This document shows positions 34,466-43,428 of a stretch of DNA of 64,000 nt, piece after piece. The translations under genes and the position numbers were made by a program. Origin of the DNA: Oscillospiraceae bacterium (GTDB taxonomy: Bacteria; Bacillota; Clostridia; Oscillospirales; Ruminococcaceae); NCBI GenBank assembly GCA_021201135.1, contig JAJQGT010000008.1:62001-126000 (forward strand). Direction: 5' to 3'. How positions within the stretch are numbered: the stretch's first letter is position 1; each line of letters starts with the position of its first letter. The notes under the pieces are model-generated. The model saw only the letters and a list, made by a program, of their open reading frames with translations, was not told the origin of the DNA and ran no database searches.

Positions 34466-34602
34466 AAACCCCTCCACCATGCTTCGCATGGTCCCCCTCC
34501 CCTTTCAGGGGAGGCTTTAACTGCCTCTATCAGAAGCTTTCGGGAGGAGGAAAATAGGCTCCCCTGAAAGGGGAGCTGTCACCGAAGGTGACTGAGGGGT
34601 TT
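34466..34602. repeat. Large palindromic repeat, copy R6
   Basis: 137 bases, R1 orientation. Left hairpin CCATGC-ttc-GCATGG, right hairpin GTCACC-gaa-GGTGAC. The right end abuts the transglutaminase stop codon; the left end precedes the ribosome binding site of the M14 gene. Confidence 0.9.
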
Positions 34603-35376
34603 TTACTGTACTATCTGTGATTTCACCGTCTGCGTGCTCTCGGTTATCCCCACATAGCATCCCGATTCAATCGGGCAGTCGGCGTAGTCTCTGCCGTGGC
34701 AGAGCTTGAGGTAGTGGGTGCTTATAAGGCAGTTGTTGACGGGGTCGAGCCCGTACCAGCGGGAGCCGTCGTTCACCTCGACCCATGCGTGGGTTTCACC
34801 CTCGTCGCAGGCGAGCCCGGCGACATATCTGCACGGGATTCCACCCATGCGGCAAAGTGCAAGCATGATGTGGGCATAGTCCTGGCAGACGCCCTTTCCG
34901 AGAGTAAGAGCCTCCTCGGCAGTCGTATGCACATCGGTGACGCCTTTCTCATAAGTCATGTATTCATAAAGGCTGTCGGCAAGAGCCAGAGCCCTATACA
35001 GCACGTTCGACTCGGTCGGCTGATGCGCTTTGTAAAACGCCGTAAGAGCCTCCCCGGGATGCGTCAGAGGCGACTGATAGGCATACATAACGGGAGCCTT
35101 GCCGGAAACGGTGTAGCTCGAGGTGATGGACGCCGTGCCTTTTACCGAGAATGAGAATTTATCATGCGGCTTTTCGATTCTGCCGCAGAGGAGCGAGTTG
35201 CCGAAGCTGTCGCGCGAGTTCCAGATGACCCCGCCAACAGGCTGAATAGTGTATTTCGGCTCGCTGATAATCTGGCGGTCGTCCGAAAGCGGCAGGCACC
35301 GGAGCGTGAAGCAGTGGGCGCTTATCGGGCTTGCGAAATCAAACTCGGTGCTGTATTCAAATGTCAGCTTCTTCAT
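34603..35376 (-). CDS. Transglutaminase-like protein of the alpha-E/ATP-grasp cluster
   Basis: 257 residues: a bacterial transglutaminase-like N-terminal beta domain (1 to about 85) and a papain-like core. The catalytic triad is complete: Cys164 in GKGVCQDYAH, His196 in ETHAWVEV and Asp211 in YGLDPVNN. No signal peptide, so it acts in the cytoplasm. In the COG2307/COG2308 gene neighbourhoods described for amidoligase systems this protein is thought to cut or make isopeptide bonds in a peptide product. Its start lies 20 bases inside the alpha-E gene. Confidence 0.88.
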   Translation of the reverse strand: MKKLTFEYSTEFDFASPISAHCFTLRCLPLSDDRQIISEPKYTIQPVGGVIWNSRDSFGNSLLCGRIEKPHDKFSFSVKGTASITSSYTVSGKAPVMYAYQSPLTHPGEALTAFYKAHQPTESNVLYRALALADSLYEYMTYEKGVTDVHTTAEEALTLGKGVCQDYAHIMLALCRMGGIPCRYVAGLACDEGETHAWVEVNDGSRWYGLDPVNNCLISTHYLKLCHGRDYADCPIESGCYVGITESTQTVKSQIVQ

Positions 35377-36070
35377 CAGTTTTCACCTCAACAAGTCTCG
35401 AAATGAGCGACAGCGCCTCGAGCCGACAGCTCTCGATTCCCTTTCCTCGGGTCAACAGCTTCTCAAGGCTCTCGTATGCCTCGACGTTCAGAACGGGGTT
35501 ATAGACGTTTTCATAGGGATGCACGAGCCCCGTGAGATAATCAAATACTCTCCGTATATCTTCGTCCTTATATGACAATCTGACAAACAAATCGAGCCTC
35601 TCGACCGCCTTGCCGATGTAAATCAAATCCCGTCCCTCAAGGTCCTCCATATTGTCCTCGACGCTTCCCCAGAAGGCGTATAAATCGTCTCTTACGGGTA
35701 GAAGGTCATAGCGCACTTTGCGGGTTCCCCTGACGGATTTGAATTTGTTCAGCGCAAGCTGTAGATAGGAAAGCGAAGAAGACTTGATAGCCTCACGGAG
35801 AACGATTCCGTTATCCATAGCCCGCTCAAGATTCGAGCGGAGGGAGTTCGGGTCGGTCTTGTCGAAAAGATACCTGTCGAAAAAGTCGTTGTCGTCCGTA
35901 TAGATATTCGGCGCACCGATTTTTTCGAGATAGTTCTTGTATGATTCCTTATCGACATCTATCATCAGGTCGAAATAGTTGAAGAACGAATTAAGGGTCG
36001 TGAAAACTCTTTCTGTATATCTGCCCAGCCAATATAAGTTGGAGCCGTTTAATCTTGTGATAGTACCCAT
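35357..36070 (-). CDS. Alpha-E domain protein (DUF403)
   Basis: 237 residues, all helical, with the family opening LNGSNLYWLGRYTERV (7-22) and repeated charged helices. Function unknown; it always neighbours the circularly permuted ATP-grasp protein and transglutaminase. Overlaps both of these genes here, so the three are translated as one block. At 237 residues it is shorter than many members (about 300). Confidence 0.85.
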   Translation of the reverse strand: MGTITRLNGSNLYWLGRYTERVFTTLNSFFNYFDLMIDVDKESYKNYLEKIGAPNIYTDDNDFFDRYLFDKTDPNSLRSNLERAMDNGIVLREAIKSSSLSYLQLALNKFKSVRGTRKVRYDLLPVRDDLYAFWGSVEDNMEDLEGRDLIYIGKAVERLDLFVRLSYKDEDIRRVFDYLTGLVHPYENVYNPVLNVEAYESLEKLLTRGKGIESCRLEALSLISRLVEVKTDEEADI

Positions 36071-37366
36071 GTGTCTTTAAAGCCTCCTCCTTGAGATGAA
36101 TTTACGACGAACGAATCGGGATTGCGTGAGAACCTCGTCAATCCGCTCGCCCAGACCTTGGTGGTCTCGCCCGAAAGCACAAACGCTCTCAAGTCGGCTT
36201 TGCGGGGAACCGTCGTGCCGTCGTCGCTGAGAATATCCAGATCTATAAAGTCGATTACTTCCTGAGCTATAAATCTGCGGGATTGCTCGGTGATAAGCGT
36301 CCGCCAGTCGGCAAGCTGTTCCTTGGTCATGTCGCGTCCGAACACAACTCCGTAGCCACCGGCTTCCGAAACGTCCTTTACGACGAGGGTTTCGAGGTGG
36401 TCGAGGACATACTTTCTGTCCTCTTCGTAGTACGGAAGATATGTGGGAGCGTTCTTGAGTATTGGCTCCTCTCCCAGATAATACTTTATCATCTTCGGGA
36501 CGAAGTAGTAGATGCCCTTGTCGTCCGCAACGCCGTTGCCGGGCGCATTCATGATGGCGACGTTTCCGGCTCTGTAGGCGTCCATGATGTGCGGCACACC
36601 GATCAGCGATTCCGGCACGAATGTCATCGGGTCTAAGTACTCATCCGAAATTCTTCTGTAGACCGTTCCGACACGGGTTCTTCCGCCCTGATAATCCCTC
36701 ATATAGAGGATATTGTTCTCGACAAAGAGGTCGCTGTTCTGGACAAGCACCGCGCCGGTTCTCTCCGCTAAGTAGGAATGCTCGAAATAGGCGGCGTTAT
36801 AGCGTCCCGGAGTCAGGATGACATTGATGCCGCCGCAGTTGACACTGTCCATCGTGTCCTTCAGGAGAGAGGCGTAATTTCTGTTATCGACTACGGACAC
36901 GTCGTGGAAGACATCCGGGCTGGTCATGCGGCAGAGCTCCCTCGCAATCAGCGGATAAGATGCACCCGAAGGAATACGCAAATTGTCCTCAAGTATGTAC
37001 CAAGTGCCGTCCTTGGCTTGCACCAAATCGATTCCCGAAATATGAATGCGCCGGCGTGACTCCCTCGCACTGCGGCAGATAGCCCTTCGATATGTAGACA
37101 AAATCTGCGGGGATTACTCCGTCCTTAATAATTTTCTTCTCGGAGTAGATATCCTTCAAAAACAAATTCAGAGCGTCGACACGTTGGATAAGTCCCTTCT
37201 CCATGTCAGAAAAGTCGGACTTTGTGATGATTCTGGGGATGGCGTCGAATGGAAAGAGCTGTTCCTTGAAGACGCCGTTTTTATAGATTCCGAACTTGAC
37301 GCCGTATCTGGCAAGAAGCTCGTTTATCTCACGGGTGTTGGCAACGGGTGTGTTCATAGCATTCAT
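36049..37366 (-). pseudogene. Circularly permuted ATP-grasp protein (COG2308) split by a frameshift
   Basis: The 5' part (start 37366, MNAMNTPVAN) reads to KGYLPQCEGVTPA and then goes out of frame, with a stop at 36989. The 3' part, in the +1 frame, takes over at about 37047 with IHISGIDLVQAKDG and continues with the ATP-grasp features LEDNLRIPSGASYPL, LTPGRYNAAYFEHSYLA and VVKDVSEAGGYGVVFG to 36049. Skipping one base near 37048 joins the two exactly where the family is continuous. This is a recent mutation, a sequencing error, or less likely programmed +1 shifting. The 3' end overlaps the alpha-E gene. The ribosome binding site is weak. Confidence 0.85.
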
Positions 37367-37382
37367 CTCAATTCTAAAAAAT

Positions 37383-37416
37383 GCAAAAAGACGCCCAAGA
37401 AACCTTGGACGTCTTT
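37383..37416 (-). terminator. Hairpin terminator between the activase fusion and the ATP-grasp gene
   Basis: AAAGACGTCCAAG pairs with CTTGGGCGTCTTT (one G-T) and is followed by a T run on the minus strand. It lies just after the start of the predicted ATP-grasp transcript, so it may act as a leader element as well as ending read-through from the activase gene. Confidence 0.7.
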
Positions 37417-37428
37417 GCCACTGTATTA

Positions 37429-37457
37429 AGAATAACACACTAAAGCTAAAATTTCAA
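37429..37457 (-). promoter_or_regulatory. Possible promoter of the ATP-grasp/alpha-E/transglutaminase genes
   Basis: TTGAAA (37452-37457), 17 bases, TATTCT (37429-37434) on the minus strand. Confidence 0.5.
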
Positions 37458-37551
37458 CGGTGAATTTTGGACAAAAATTTTGTTCCCGAAGTTCTGTTCT
37501 TTGTACGGTTTGGCTCACATTGGAGATGGAAGTTCGCCAAAGGCGAACTTT

Positions 37552-40500
37552 CTAGCTGCCGAAGGCAGCTGTGTTCATAATTAACATCTGCAACCTGTTC
37601 TCCACATTCGCAAGGCTCGTATCCGGGTCGAGGTCGAGCGGCAATATCGAGATATCCGGGTGCTTATCCTTCAGGCTCTTGATGACGCCCCTGCCGCAGA
37701 TGTGGTTCGGGAGACAGCCGAAGGGCTGAAGGATGATGAACGACTTGACACCCTTTTCGGCGTAGTGATCAATCTCCGCCGCCATCAGCCAGCCTTCGCC
37801 ACAACTGAGGGTCTTCGGGATTATGTCGCTTACCGAATCATAAAGCTTGTTCGGCGAGAGGACTTTTTCATAGAGCGGGTGCTTCACGGCGACCTTCTCG
37901 AGCTTATCCTGAACATAGTTGAAGAGGAAGTCGACGGCGAACGGATAGGGGAAGATGTTAGCTTTGTAGTCGCTTATCTCGCTCATCGTGGCGAGGAAGT
38001 CCTTTCTTAACTGGTCGGTGACCCTCGGGAAGACGGCTTCCATGCCGTTCGACTCAAGATACCGTTCTATATGGAAGTTCGAGCCGGGGTGGTATGTAAC
38101 GAGGAGCTCGCCGGTGACGAATACTCTCGGCTTGAGATTCGTCCTGTCATAGGGAATCTTCGCCATGTCGTCTATCGTTTCGGAGAAGACCTTTCGGGCT
38201 TCCTTTATGCTCTTTTTGATGCCGTCGGCAAGCTTATTGATGCAAGCCATATAGACCCTGTCGGTCTCGCCGGGATTGATTTCATAGGGGCGAATCTTTC
38301 TTGCGATATCTGTTAAGATATCCATCATCATGAACACCCAGACGGCTTCGAGAACTGCGCTTACTCCGAGGAGGAACACTCCCGGGTGCATGTCCTTCGA
38401 GTCGCCGCCGTCGGTCGTGAGAATCGGCACTTCGGTGAAGCCTGCGCTGTCCAAGCCCTTGCGGAGCAAACCGGCATAGTGGGACATTCTGCAATCGCAC
38501 TGGAACTTGACCATGCCGACCGCGACCTCATCCTGCTTATAGTTGCCCTTCTGGAGCTCTCCGATGAGCTCGCCGATTACCATCTGGCAGGGGAAGCAGA
38601 TGTCGTTGTGGACATACTTCTTTCCAAGGGCGATTTCGTTCGGTCCGCCGATAGGGATGGTCTTCACCATGAAGCCCTCTTTTTCGCAGATTGCCTGAAG
38701 CAAAATCGAAACCTCTTCTGATATATTCGGGATTAAGAGAGCGCGGATTTTCTTGTCTTTTTTATAGAACTTTGCAGGGCTCGGCTCGGGGAGCGGCTTC
38801 GGCGGGTTGTCAAGCCCCAGATTCCTGCGGATTTCGACCGTCTCGATGAACGACTGGACACGGATTCCGAGAGAGCCCGAAGCGTCGCTCTCGTCAATCT
38901 TAAGAATAAGCGGCGGCTTGTCGCTCGTGGTAGTCATGATGCGGATAATTTCGTCCGAGAGAATCGCGTCGTGCCCGCAACCGAAGCTGACGAGCTGGAC
39001 ATATTCGAGCTCCGGCTCCCGGGCGGCAATGACCGCCGAAGCGAGCATACGGGTGTGGAAGTCGTTCGTGATTTCGGCACGGGTGTTGTGCAGGTCGACT
39101 TCATTCAAGTCCGGAAGACTGTCCGCAGTGAGAACCGCAACGCCCTTCTCGGTGAACTTCTTCGAGATGTCGTGGCTTATGAATCTGTCGGTGTGGTAGG
39201 GTCTGCCCGCCAGAACAACGGCGAACTTGCCCTCTTTCTTAACGTCGGCGATTATCTCTGTAGCCCTGTCGGTAAGCGTCTTTCTGAAGAGCTTTATCGC
39301 CGATTCAGCCTGAGCGAAAGCCTGCTCGGCTTCTTTTTCAGTCGCGCCCAATTCTTTTACGGCATATTCGCAAATCTGCGTGTGGCGGTTCTTCTCCGAG
39401 AACCAGTGGAAAATCGGCGTGTCGAACACTACGCCGTAGCGCTCGGCGGGGTTCTGCGAATTCTTCACGACCATCGGGTAGCCCTGAACGACCGAGCAGA
39501 CATACGGGCTCTGCTTATCGACGCCTTCCGGCGGCATGTGCATGACATAGGGCATGAAGATTCTGTCGGCGCCCTTCTTGGCGAGGTCGGCGATGTGCCC
39601 GTGTGCAAGCTTTGCCGGGAAGCAGATGGTGTCGGACGCGACGAACGAGATGCCGCTTTCGTACATTCCCCTTGAGCTCGGCGAGGAAAATTTCACTTTG
39701 TACCCGAGCGCTTTGAAGAAAGTGCTCCAGAAGGGCATGCTGTCCCAGAATTCGAGCACCCTCGGGAGCCCGACGGTGATGTTCTTTTCTTCGCAGACAG
39801 GTGTCACGTCGTAGTCTTTGAACAGGAGCTTTTCGCGCTCTATGTACAGATCGGGCGCCTTCTTCGGCTTCTCGAGGGGCTCTGAGCCTTCAAGCTCGGC
39901 TCCACGCTCGCACCTGTTTCCGGTGACCCAAGCCCTTCCTGATGAAAATCTTGTAATGGTGCGCTTGCAATGGTTGGCGCAGTGCGGGCAGGCGACGCCC
40001 GTCTCGGTCGTATAATCGAAGCTTCTGACGGCGTCAAGACCGATAAATTTCGTCTTGCCCTTCATCCTGCGTCTCGTGAGAATAGCAGCGCCGACGGCTC
40101 CCATCTCGCCGGGATAGGGCGAAAGGGTGACGTTCTTGCCTAAATAGTCTTCCAAGGCTTTCAGAACCGCAAAGTTGCGGAAAGTTCCGCCCTGAACCAC
40201 TACTCGGCTTCCGAGCTCGTCGGTATTCGAGATTCTGACAACTTTCGTAAATACGTTTTCTATAATCGACCGGCAGAGCCCCGCCATGATGTCGTCGGGG
40301 AGCTTGCCGTTGCGCTGTTCGTTTATAATGGTGCTGTTCATGAAGACCGTGCACCGGCTTCCGAGGTGTGCGGGGTGCTCCGAGCGGAAAGCCGACTCGG
40401 CGATGTCCTCGACCTTGATGCCGAGAGATGACGCGAAATTCTCCAAAAACGACCCACAGCCGGAGGAGCAAGCCTCGTTAAGGGTCATGTTCGTGATGAC

Positions 40501-41877
40501 GCCGTTTTTCATCCAGATAGCCTTCATGTCCTGACCACCGATGTCGAGGAGGAAATCGGTGTCGGGGAAGTACTTAAGGCACCCCTGAGAATGGGCGACC
40601 GTCTCGACGATGTGATAATCGGCATTGAATGCGCTTGCGAAGAGCTGTTCGCCGTAGCCGGTGGTGCCGACGCCTAAGATTTCGAGCCTGATGCCCTGCT
40701 CGGCGTATTTGTCCTCGAGGTCCGAAAGCCCCTTGCAGATGACCCGAAGCGGCTCGCCGTTGTTGTTCGAGTAGAACCGGTCGACGATTCGCTCGTGCTC
40801 GTCCATCAGGACAAGCTTCGAGGTGGTGCTTCCCGAGTCTATGCCGATGTAGACTTTCAGAACTCCGTTCTCGGTTACCGGCTCTTCGAGCTCCCGAAGC
40901 TCGGCTTTATGTCGGGTCTCGAATTCTTCCCTGTCGGCTTTATCTTTAAAGAACGGCGGCGCGGATTCACTGCCGTTTACATCGTCCTTAGCCGCTTCAA
41001 GCCTCGAAATAAGCTCGTCGGCGGTGAAAGCTTCGTCTCCCGAAAGCCGCTCGGCGGCGATTGCCGTGCCATAGGCGACGATGGTCTCCGGGTGCTCGGG
41101 GATTACTATGTCAGATTCCGAAAGATTCAGCCTCTCGGCGAAAACTTTTATAAGGGTCGGGTTGAACGTAAGCGGTCCGCCCTCGAAGATTATCGGGGCT
41201 TTGAGCTCGAGCCCCTGCGAAAGCCCGCCGATGGTCTGCTTCGCGATGGCGTGGAAACTGGAAAGCGCGATATCCTCACGCTTTGCGCCTTGAATGAGAA
41301 GCGGCTGGATGTCCGTCTTTGCGAAAACTCCGCACCGCCCCGAGATGTCGAAAACCGTCGTGCCCTTCTCGGCAAGAGCCTCGAACTCCTCGGTCTTTAC
41401 ACCCAAGAGCTTTGCAATCTCGTCGATGAATGCGCCCGTCCCGCCGGCACAGCTTCCGTTCATTCTCATGTCGGAGGTCATCAGCTCGCCGGTGTGCTCG
41501 TCCTTGTGGAAGAAGACGACCTTGGCGTCCTGACCACCGAGCTCGATTGCGGTTCTCACGTCGGGATAGAGCTTCTTGACCGCCGCGGCGTTCGCGACGA
41601 CCTCCTGTATAAACTGAATCCCCGCCGCCTCTGCGACCGGCTTTCCGCCAGAGCCGCAGACTGCCGCACGGAACCTGACGCCCGGAAATCTTTCCGAAAC
41701 TTCTCCTAACAGCCCGATAGCCGTCTCACGTTGCCTTGCATTATGTCTTAAGTATCTTGAAAACAAAACCCCATCCGAATCGGGATTTTTCACGACGACC
41801 TTGACCGTCGTCGACCCGACGTCGATGCCGAGAAGAAGCTCTTTTTCAACCTTCTCAACTGAAACTGTAACTGTCAA
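37552..41877 (-). CDS. Giant acyl-CoA dehydratase activase-type fusion (COG1924/3580/3581)
   Basis: About 1441 residues. Two BadF/BadG/HgdC-type ATPase domains come first. The first (about 15-290) has LLGIDVGSTT, ELGGQDAK, GSCAGGTGAFIDE and GRCGVFAKTD. The second (about 345-630) has YIGIDSGSTTSK, DIGGQDMKA, CSSGCGSFLENFA and SRCTVFMNS. A DUF2229 region (about 690-930) and a C-terminal HgdB/BcrC-like region with clustered Cys (about 1020-1441) follow. Such fusions are widespread in anaerobes; the ATP-driven electron activation chemistry is known for the family, the substrate of the fusion form is not. The start is TTG at 41877, seven bases after GGAGGA; an in-frame ATG at 41961 lies in the leader without a site. 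The last residues (AAFGS) are encoded by a mini-hairpin. Confidence 0.85.
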   Translation of the reverse strand: MTVTVSVEKVEKELLLGIDVGSTTVKVVVKNPDSDGVLFSRYLRHNARQRETAIGLLGEVSERFPGVRFRAAVCGSGGKPVAEAAGIQFIQEVVANAAAVKKLYPDVRTAIELGGQDAKVVFFHKDEHTGELMTSDMRMNGSCAGGTGAFIDEIAKLLGVKTEEFEALAEKGTTVFDISGRCGVFAKTDIQPLLIQGAKREDIALSSFHAIAKQTIGGLSQGLELKAPIIFEGGPLTFNPTLIKVFAERLNLSESDIVIPEHPETIVAYGTAIAAERLSGDEAFTADELISRLEAAKDDVNGSESAPPFFKDKADREEFETRHKAELRELEEPVTENGVLKVYIGIDSGSTTSKLVLMDEHERIVDRFYSNNNGEPLRVICKGLSDLEDKYAEQGIRLEILGVGTTGYGEQLFASAFNADYHIVETVAHSQGCLKYFPDTDFLLDIGGQDMKAIWMKNGVITNMTLNEACSSGCGSFLENFASSLGIKVEDIAESAFRSEHPAHLGSRCTVFMNSTIINEQRNGKLPDDIMAGLCRSIIENVFTKVVRISNTDELGSRVVVQGGTFRNFAVLKALEDYLGKNVTLSPYPGEMGAVGAAILTRRRMKGKTKFIGLDAVRSFDYTTETGVACPHCANHCKRTITRFSSGRAWVTGNRCERGAELEGSEPLEKPKKAPDLYIEREKLLFKDYDVTPVCEEKNITVGLPRVLEFWDSMPFWSTFFKALGYKVKFSSPSSRGMYESGISFVASDTICFPAKLAHGHIADLAKKGADRIFMPYVMHMPPEGVDKQSPYVCSVVQGYPMVVKNSQNPAERYGVVFDTPIFHWFSEKNRHTQICEYAVKELGATEKEAEQAFAQAESAIKLFRKTLTDRATEIIADVKKEGKFAVVLAGRPYHTDRFISHDISKKFTEKGVAVLTADSLPDLNEVDLHNTRAEITNDFHTRMLASAVIAAREPELEYVQLVSFGCGHDAILSDEIIRIMTTTSDKPPLILKIDESDASGSLGIRVQSFIETVEIRRNLGLDNPPKPLPEPSPAKFYKKDKKIRALLIPNISEEVSILLQAICEKEGFMVKTIPIGGPNEIALGKKYVHNDICFPCQMVIGELIGELQKGNYKQDEVAVGMVKFQCDCRMSHYAGLLRKGLDSAGFTEVPILTTDGGDSKDMHPGVFLLGVSAVLEAVWVFMMMDILTDIARKIRPYEINPGETDRVYMACINKLADGIKKSIKEARKVFSETIDDMAKIPYDRTNLKPRVFVTGELLVTYHPGSNFHIERYLESNGMEAVFPRVTDQLRKDFLATMSEISDYKANIFPYPFAVDFLFNYVQDKLEKVAVKHPLYEKVLSPNKLYDSVSDIIPKTLSCGEGWLMAAEIDHYAEKGVKSFIILQPFGCLPNHICGRGVIKSLKDKHPDISILPLDLDPDTSLANVENRLQMLIMNTAAFGS

Positions 41878-41888
41878 CCTTACTCCTC

Positions 41889-41920
41889 CAAAAAATGCCC
41901 CTTTGGGCAGTTGCCCGACA
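41889..41920 (-). promoter_or_regulatory. Candidate attenuator in the activase leader
   Basis: On the minus strand the leader reads GGGCAACTGCCC and then AAAGGGGCA followed by TTTTTT. TGCCC can pair with the upstream GGGCA or with the downstream GGGGCA; the second fold plus six T is a rho-independent terminator placed just before the ribosome binding site. The two folds exclude each other, the hallmark of an attenuator. Confidence 0.5.
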
Positions 41921-41979
41921 CTTTCCGAATCAGTGTCGTATAATTTAACCACAATCGACAAATTTCGATATTCAGGGCT

Positions 41980-42008
41980 ATTTTATCACAACGGAGAAAG
42001 AAAGTCAA
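41980..42008 (-). promoter_or_regulatory. Promoter of the activase fusion
   Basis: TTGACT (42003-42008), 17 bases, TAAAAT (41980-41985) on the minus strand; leader of about 95 bases. Confidence 0.6.
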
Positions 42009-42070
42009 CGATTGTGGAGGGAACAATCTTGGGGATGTGGGAGACTTTCGGCTATCGCCGAAAGTCAAAA

Positions 42071-42096
42071 AAAGCATCGGTGCTCCGATGCTTTTT
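42071..42096. terminator. Bidirectional terminator between divergent genes
   Basis: AAAGCATCGG-tgct-CCGATGCTTT with T runs on both strands. It lies between two divergent promoters, where no gene ends, so it may be left over from a lost gene or shield the two units. Confidence 0.75.
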
Positions 42097-42111
42097 ATGT
42101 TTTTTTGTCTC

Positions 42112-42140
42112 TTGACGGAAGCAAAAATTTATGATAAAAT
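42112..42140 (+). promoter_or_regulatory. Promoter of the AAA/DUF4143 and GH13 genes
   Basis: TTGACG (42112-42117), 17 bases, TAAAAT (42135-42140). Confidence 0.6.
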
Positions 42141-42179
42141 ATGATTCATCACCGATTTTCGTAAATTTGGAGGTATAAC

Positions 42180-43403
42180 ATGACATATATTCAGCGAGAA
42201 CTTGAGCGAAAATTCTTACGGCTCAATGATTTCTTCAAAGTCATTCTTGTGACCGGTGCCCGACAGGTCGGAAAAACAACTATGCTCAGGCATCTGGCTT
42301 CGGAAGACAGAACCTATGTCACCCTTGACAACTCCATGGCGAGGGAGCTCGCCATGTCCGACCCGGTCTTGTTCTTCCAGACCTACAAGCCGCCCGTACT
42401 CATAGACGAGGTTCAGAAAGCGCCGGAGCTGTTCGAGCAGATAAAAATAATCTGCGACGAGAGCGGCGAAAAGGGGCTTATCTGGCTTACAGGCTCGGAG
42501 CAGTTCGAGATGATGAAGAATGTCCGAGAAACCCTTGCCGGAAGAATCGGGATATTGGAGCTGTACAGCCTCTCCGAAAGAGAAAAATCGGGCGTTATCT
42601 TCGATGACGAGCTTGATTTCTCGTTCGACACACTCAGGAGCAGACAACGGCAGCTTCCCAAAAACGACATAATCAAAGTGTTCGAGAGCATCTGGGAGGG
42701 CGGAATGCCGCAGGTTCAGGGCGTTGACGGCGAGCTCAGGCAGGAGTATTTCAATTCCTATATCGACACCTATCTCATGCGGGACGTGACCGAAGCAGGA
42801 GGAATCACCGACTCGGTAAAATTCCGGAGATTTCTTTCGGGATGCGCTTCACTCGTTTCCGAACAGGTCAACTACAGAACTCTGGCGGAAGCGGCTGATA
42901 TTTCTCCGTCGACGGCAAAGCAGTGGCTCAGCGTTCTTGAGGGCTTGCACATCGTCTATCTCTTGGAGCCGTACTCAAACAATGCGCTCAAGCGTCTCTC
43001 GAAGACACCGAAGCTCTATTTCTGCGACACGGGGCTCTGCGCTTATCTGTCGATGTGGCTCACACCCGACACTCTTCGGAACGGTGCGGCAAGCGGGCAC
43101 TTCTACGAAAATTACGTCGTTATGGAGCTTGTCAGGAACTATGCCTATGCGAAGTCGAAGGCAAACATCACCTATTACCGCGACTCAAACCTGAAGGAAA
43201 TCGACGTTTTTGTCGAGGAGAACAACGTCATCCATCCTCTTGAAATCAAGAAGGGCGCCTCTCCCGACCGCCGCGAGGTCAAGAAATACGACGTTCTTGA
43301 CCGGGCATCACTGAACCGAGGCGCCGGCGGCATAATCTGCATGTGCGAAGAGCCGATGCCGATTGACGAAAACAACTCATTCATTCCGAGTAATCTGATT
43401 TAA
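42180..43403 (+). CDS. AAA ATPase with C-terminal DUF4143 domain
   Basis: 407 residues: AAA_14-type ATPase (Walker A GARQVGKTT at 26-34, Walker B PVLIDEVQ, sensor LTGSEQF) followed by a winged-helix stretch (LAEAADISPSTAKQWL) and a DUF4143 part with a PD-(D/E)XK-like core (IDVFVEENN, then PLEIKKGA). Common in anaerobes as stand-alone accessory genes; function unknown. GGAGGT precedes the ATG. It is followed after 25 bases by a GH13 gene in the same transcript. A second member of the family lies at 49154, with low similarity. Confidence 0.88.
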   Translation: MTYIQRELERKFLRLNDFFKVILVTGARQVGKTTMLRHLASEDRTYVTLDNSMARELAMSDPVLFFQTYKPPVLIDEVQKAPELFEQIKIICDESGEKGLIWLTGSEQFEMMKNVRETLAGRIGILELYSLSEREKSGVIFDDELDFSFDTLRSRQRQLPKNDIIKVFESIWEGGMPQVQGVDGELRQEYFNSYIDTYLMRDVTEAGGITDSVKFRRFLSGCASLVSEQVNYRTLAEAADISPSTAKQWLSVLEGLHIVYLLEPYSNNALKRLSKTPKLYFCDTGLCAYLSMWLTPDTLRNGAASGHFYENYVVMELVRNYAYAKSKANITYYRDSNLKEIDVFVEENNVIHPLEIKKGASPDRREVKKYDVLDRASLNRGAGGIICMCEEPMPIDENNSFIPSNLI

Positions 43404-43428
43404 GACCATGTAGAAAGGAGACCAAACT

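Noticed and set aside
40795-41709. 304-codon plus-strand frame opposite the activase fusion
   Set aside because: Antisense shadow; composition is typical of the reverse frame, and the minus-strand domains are unambiguous.
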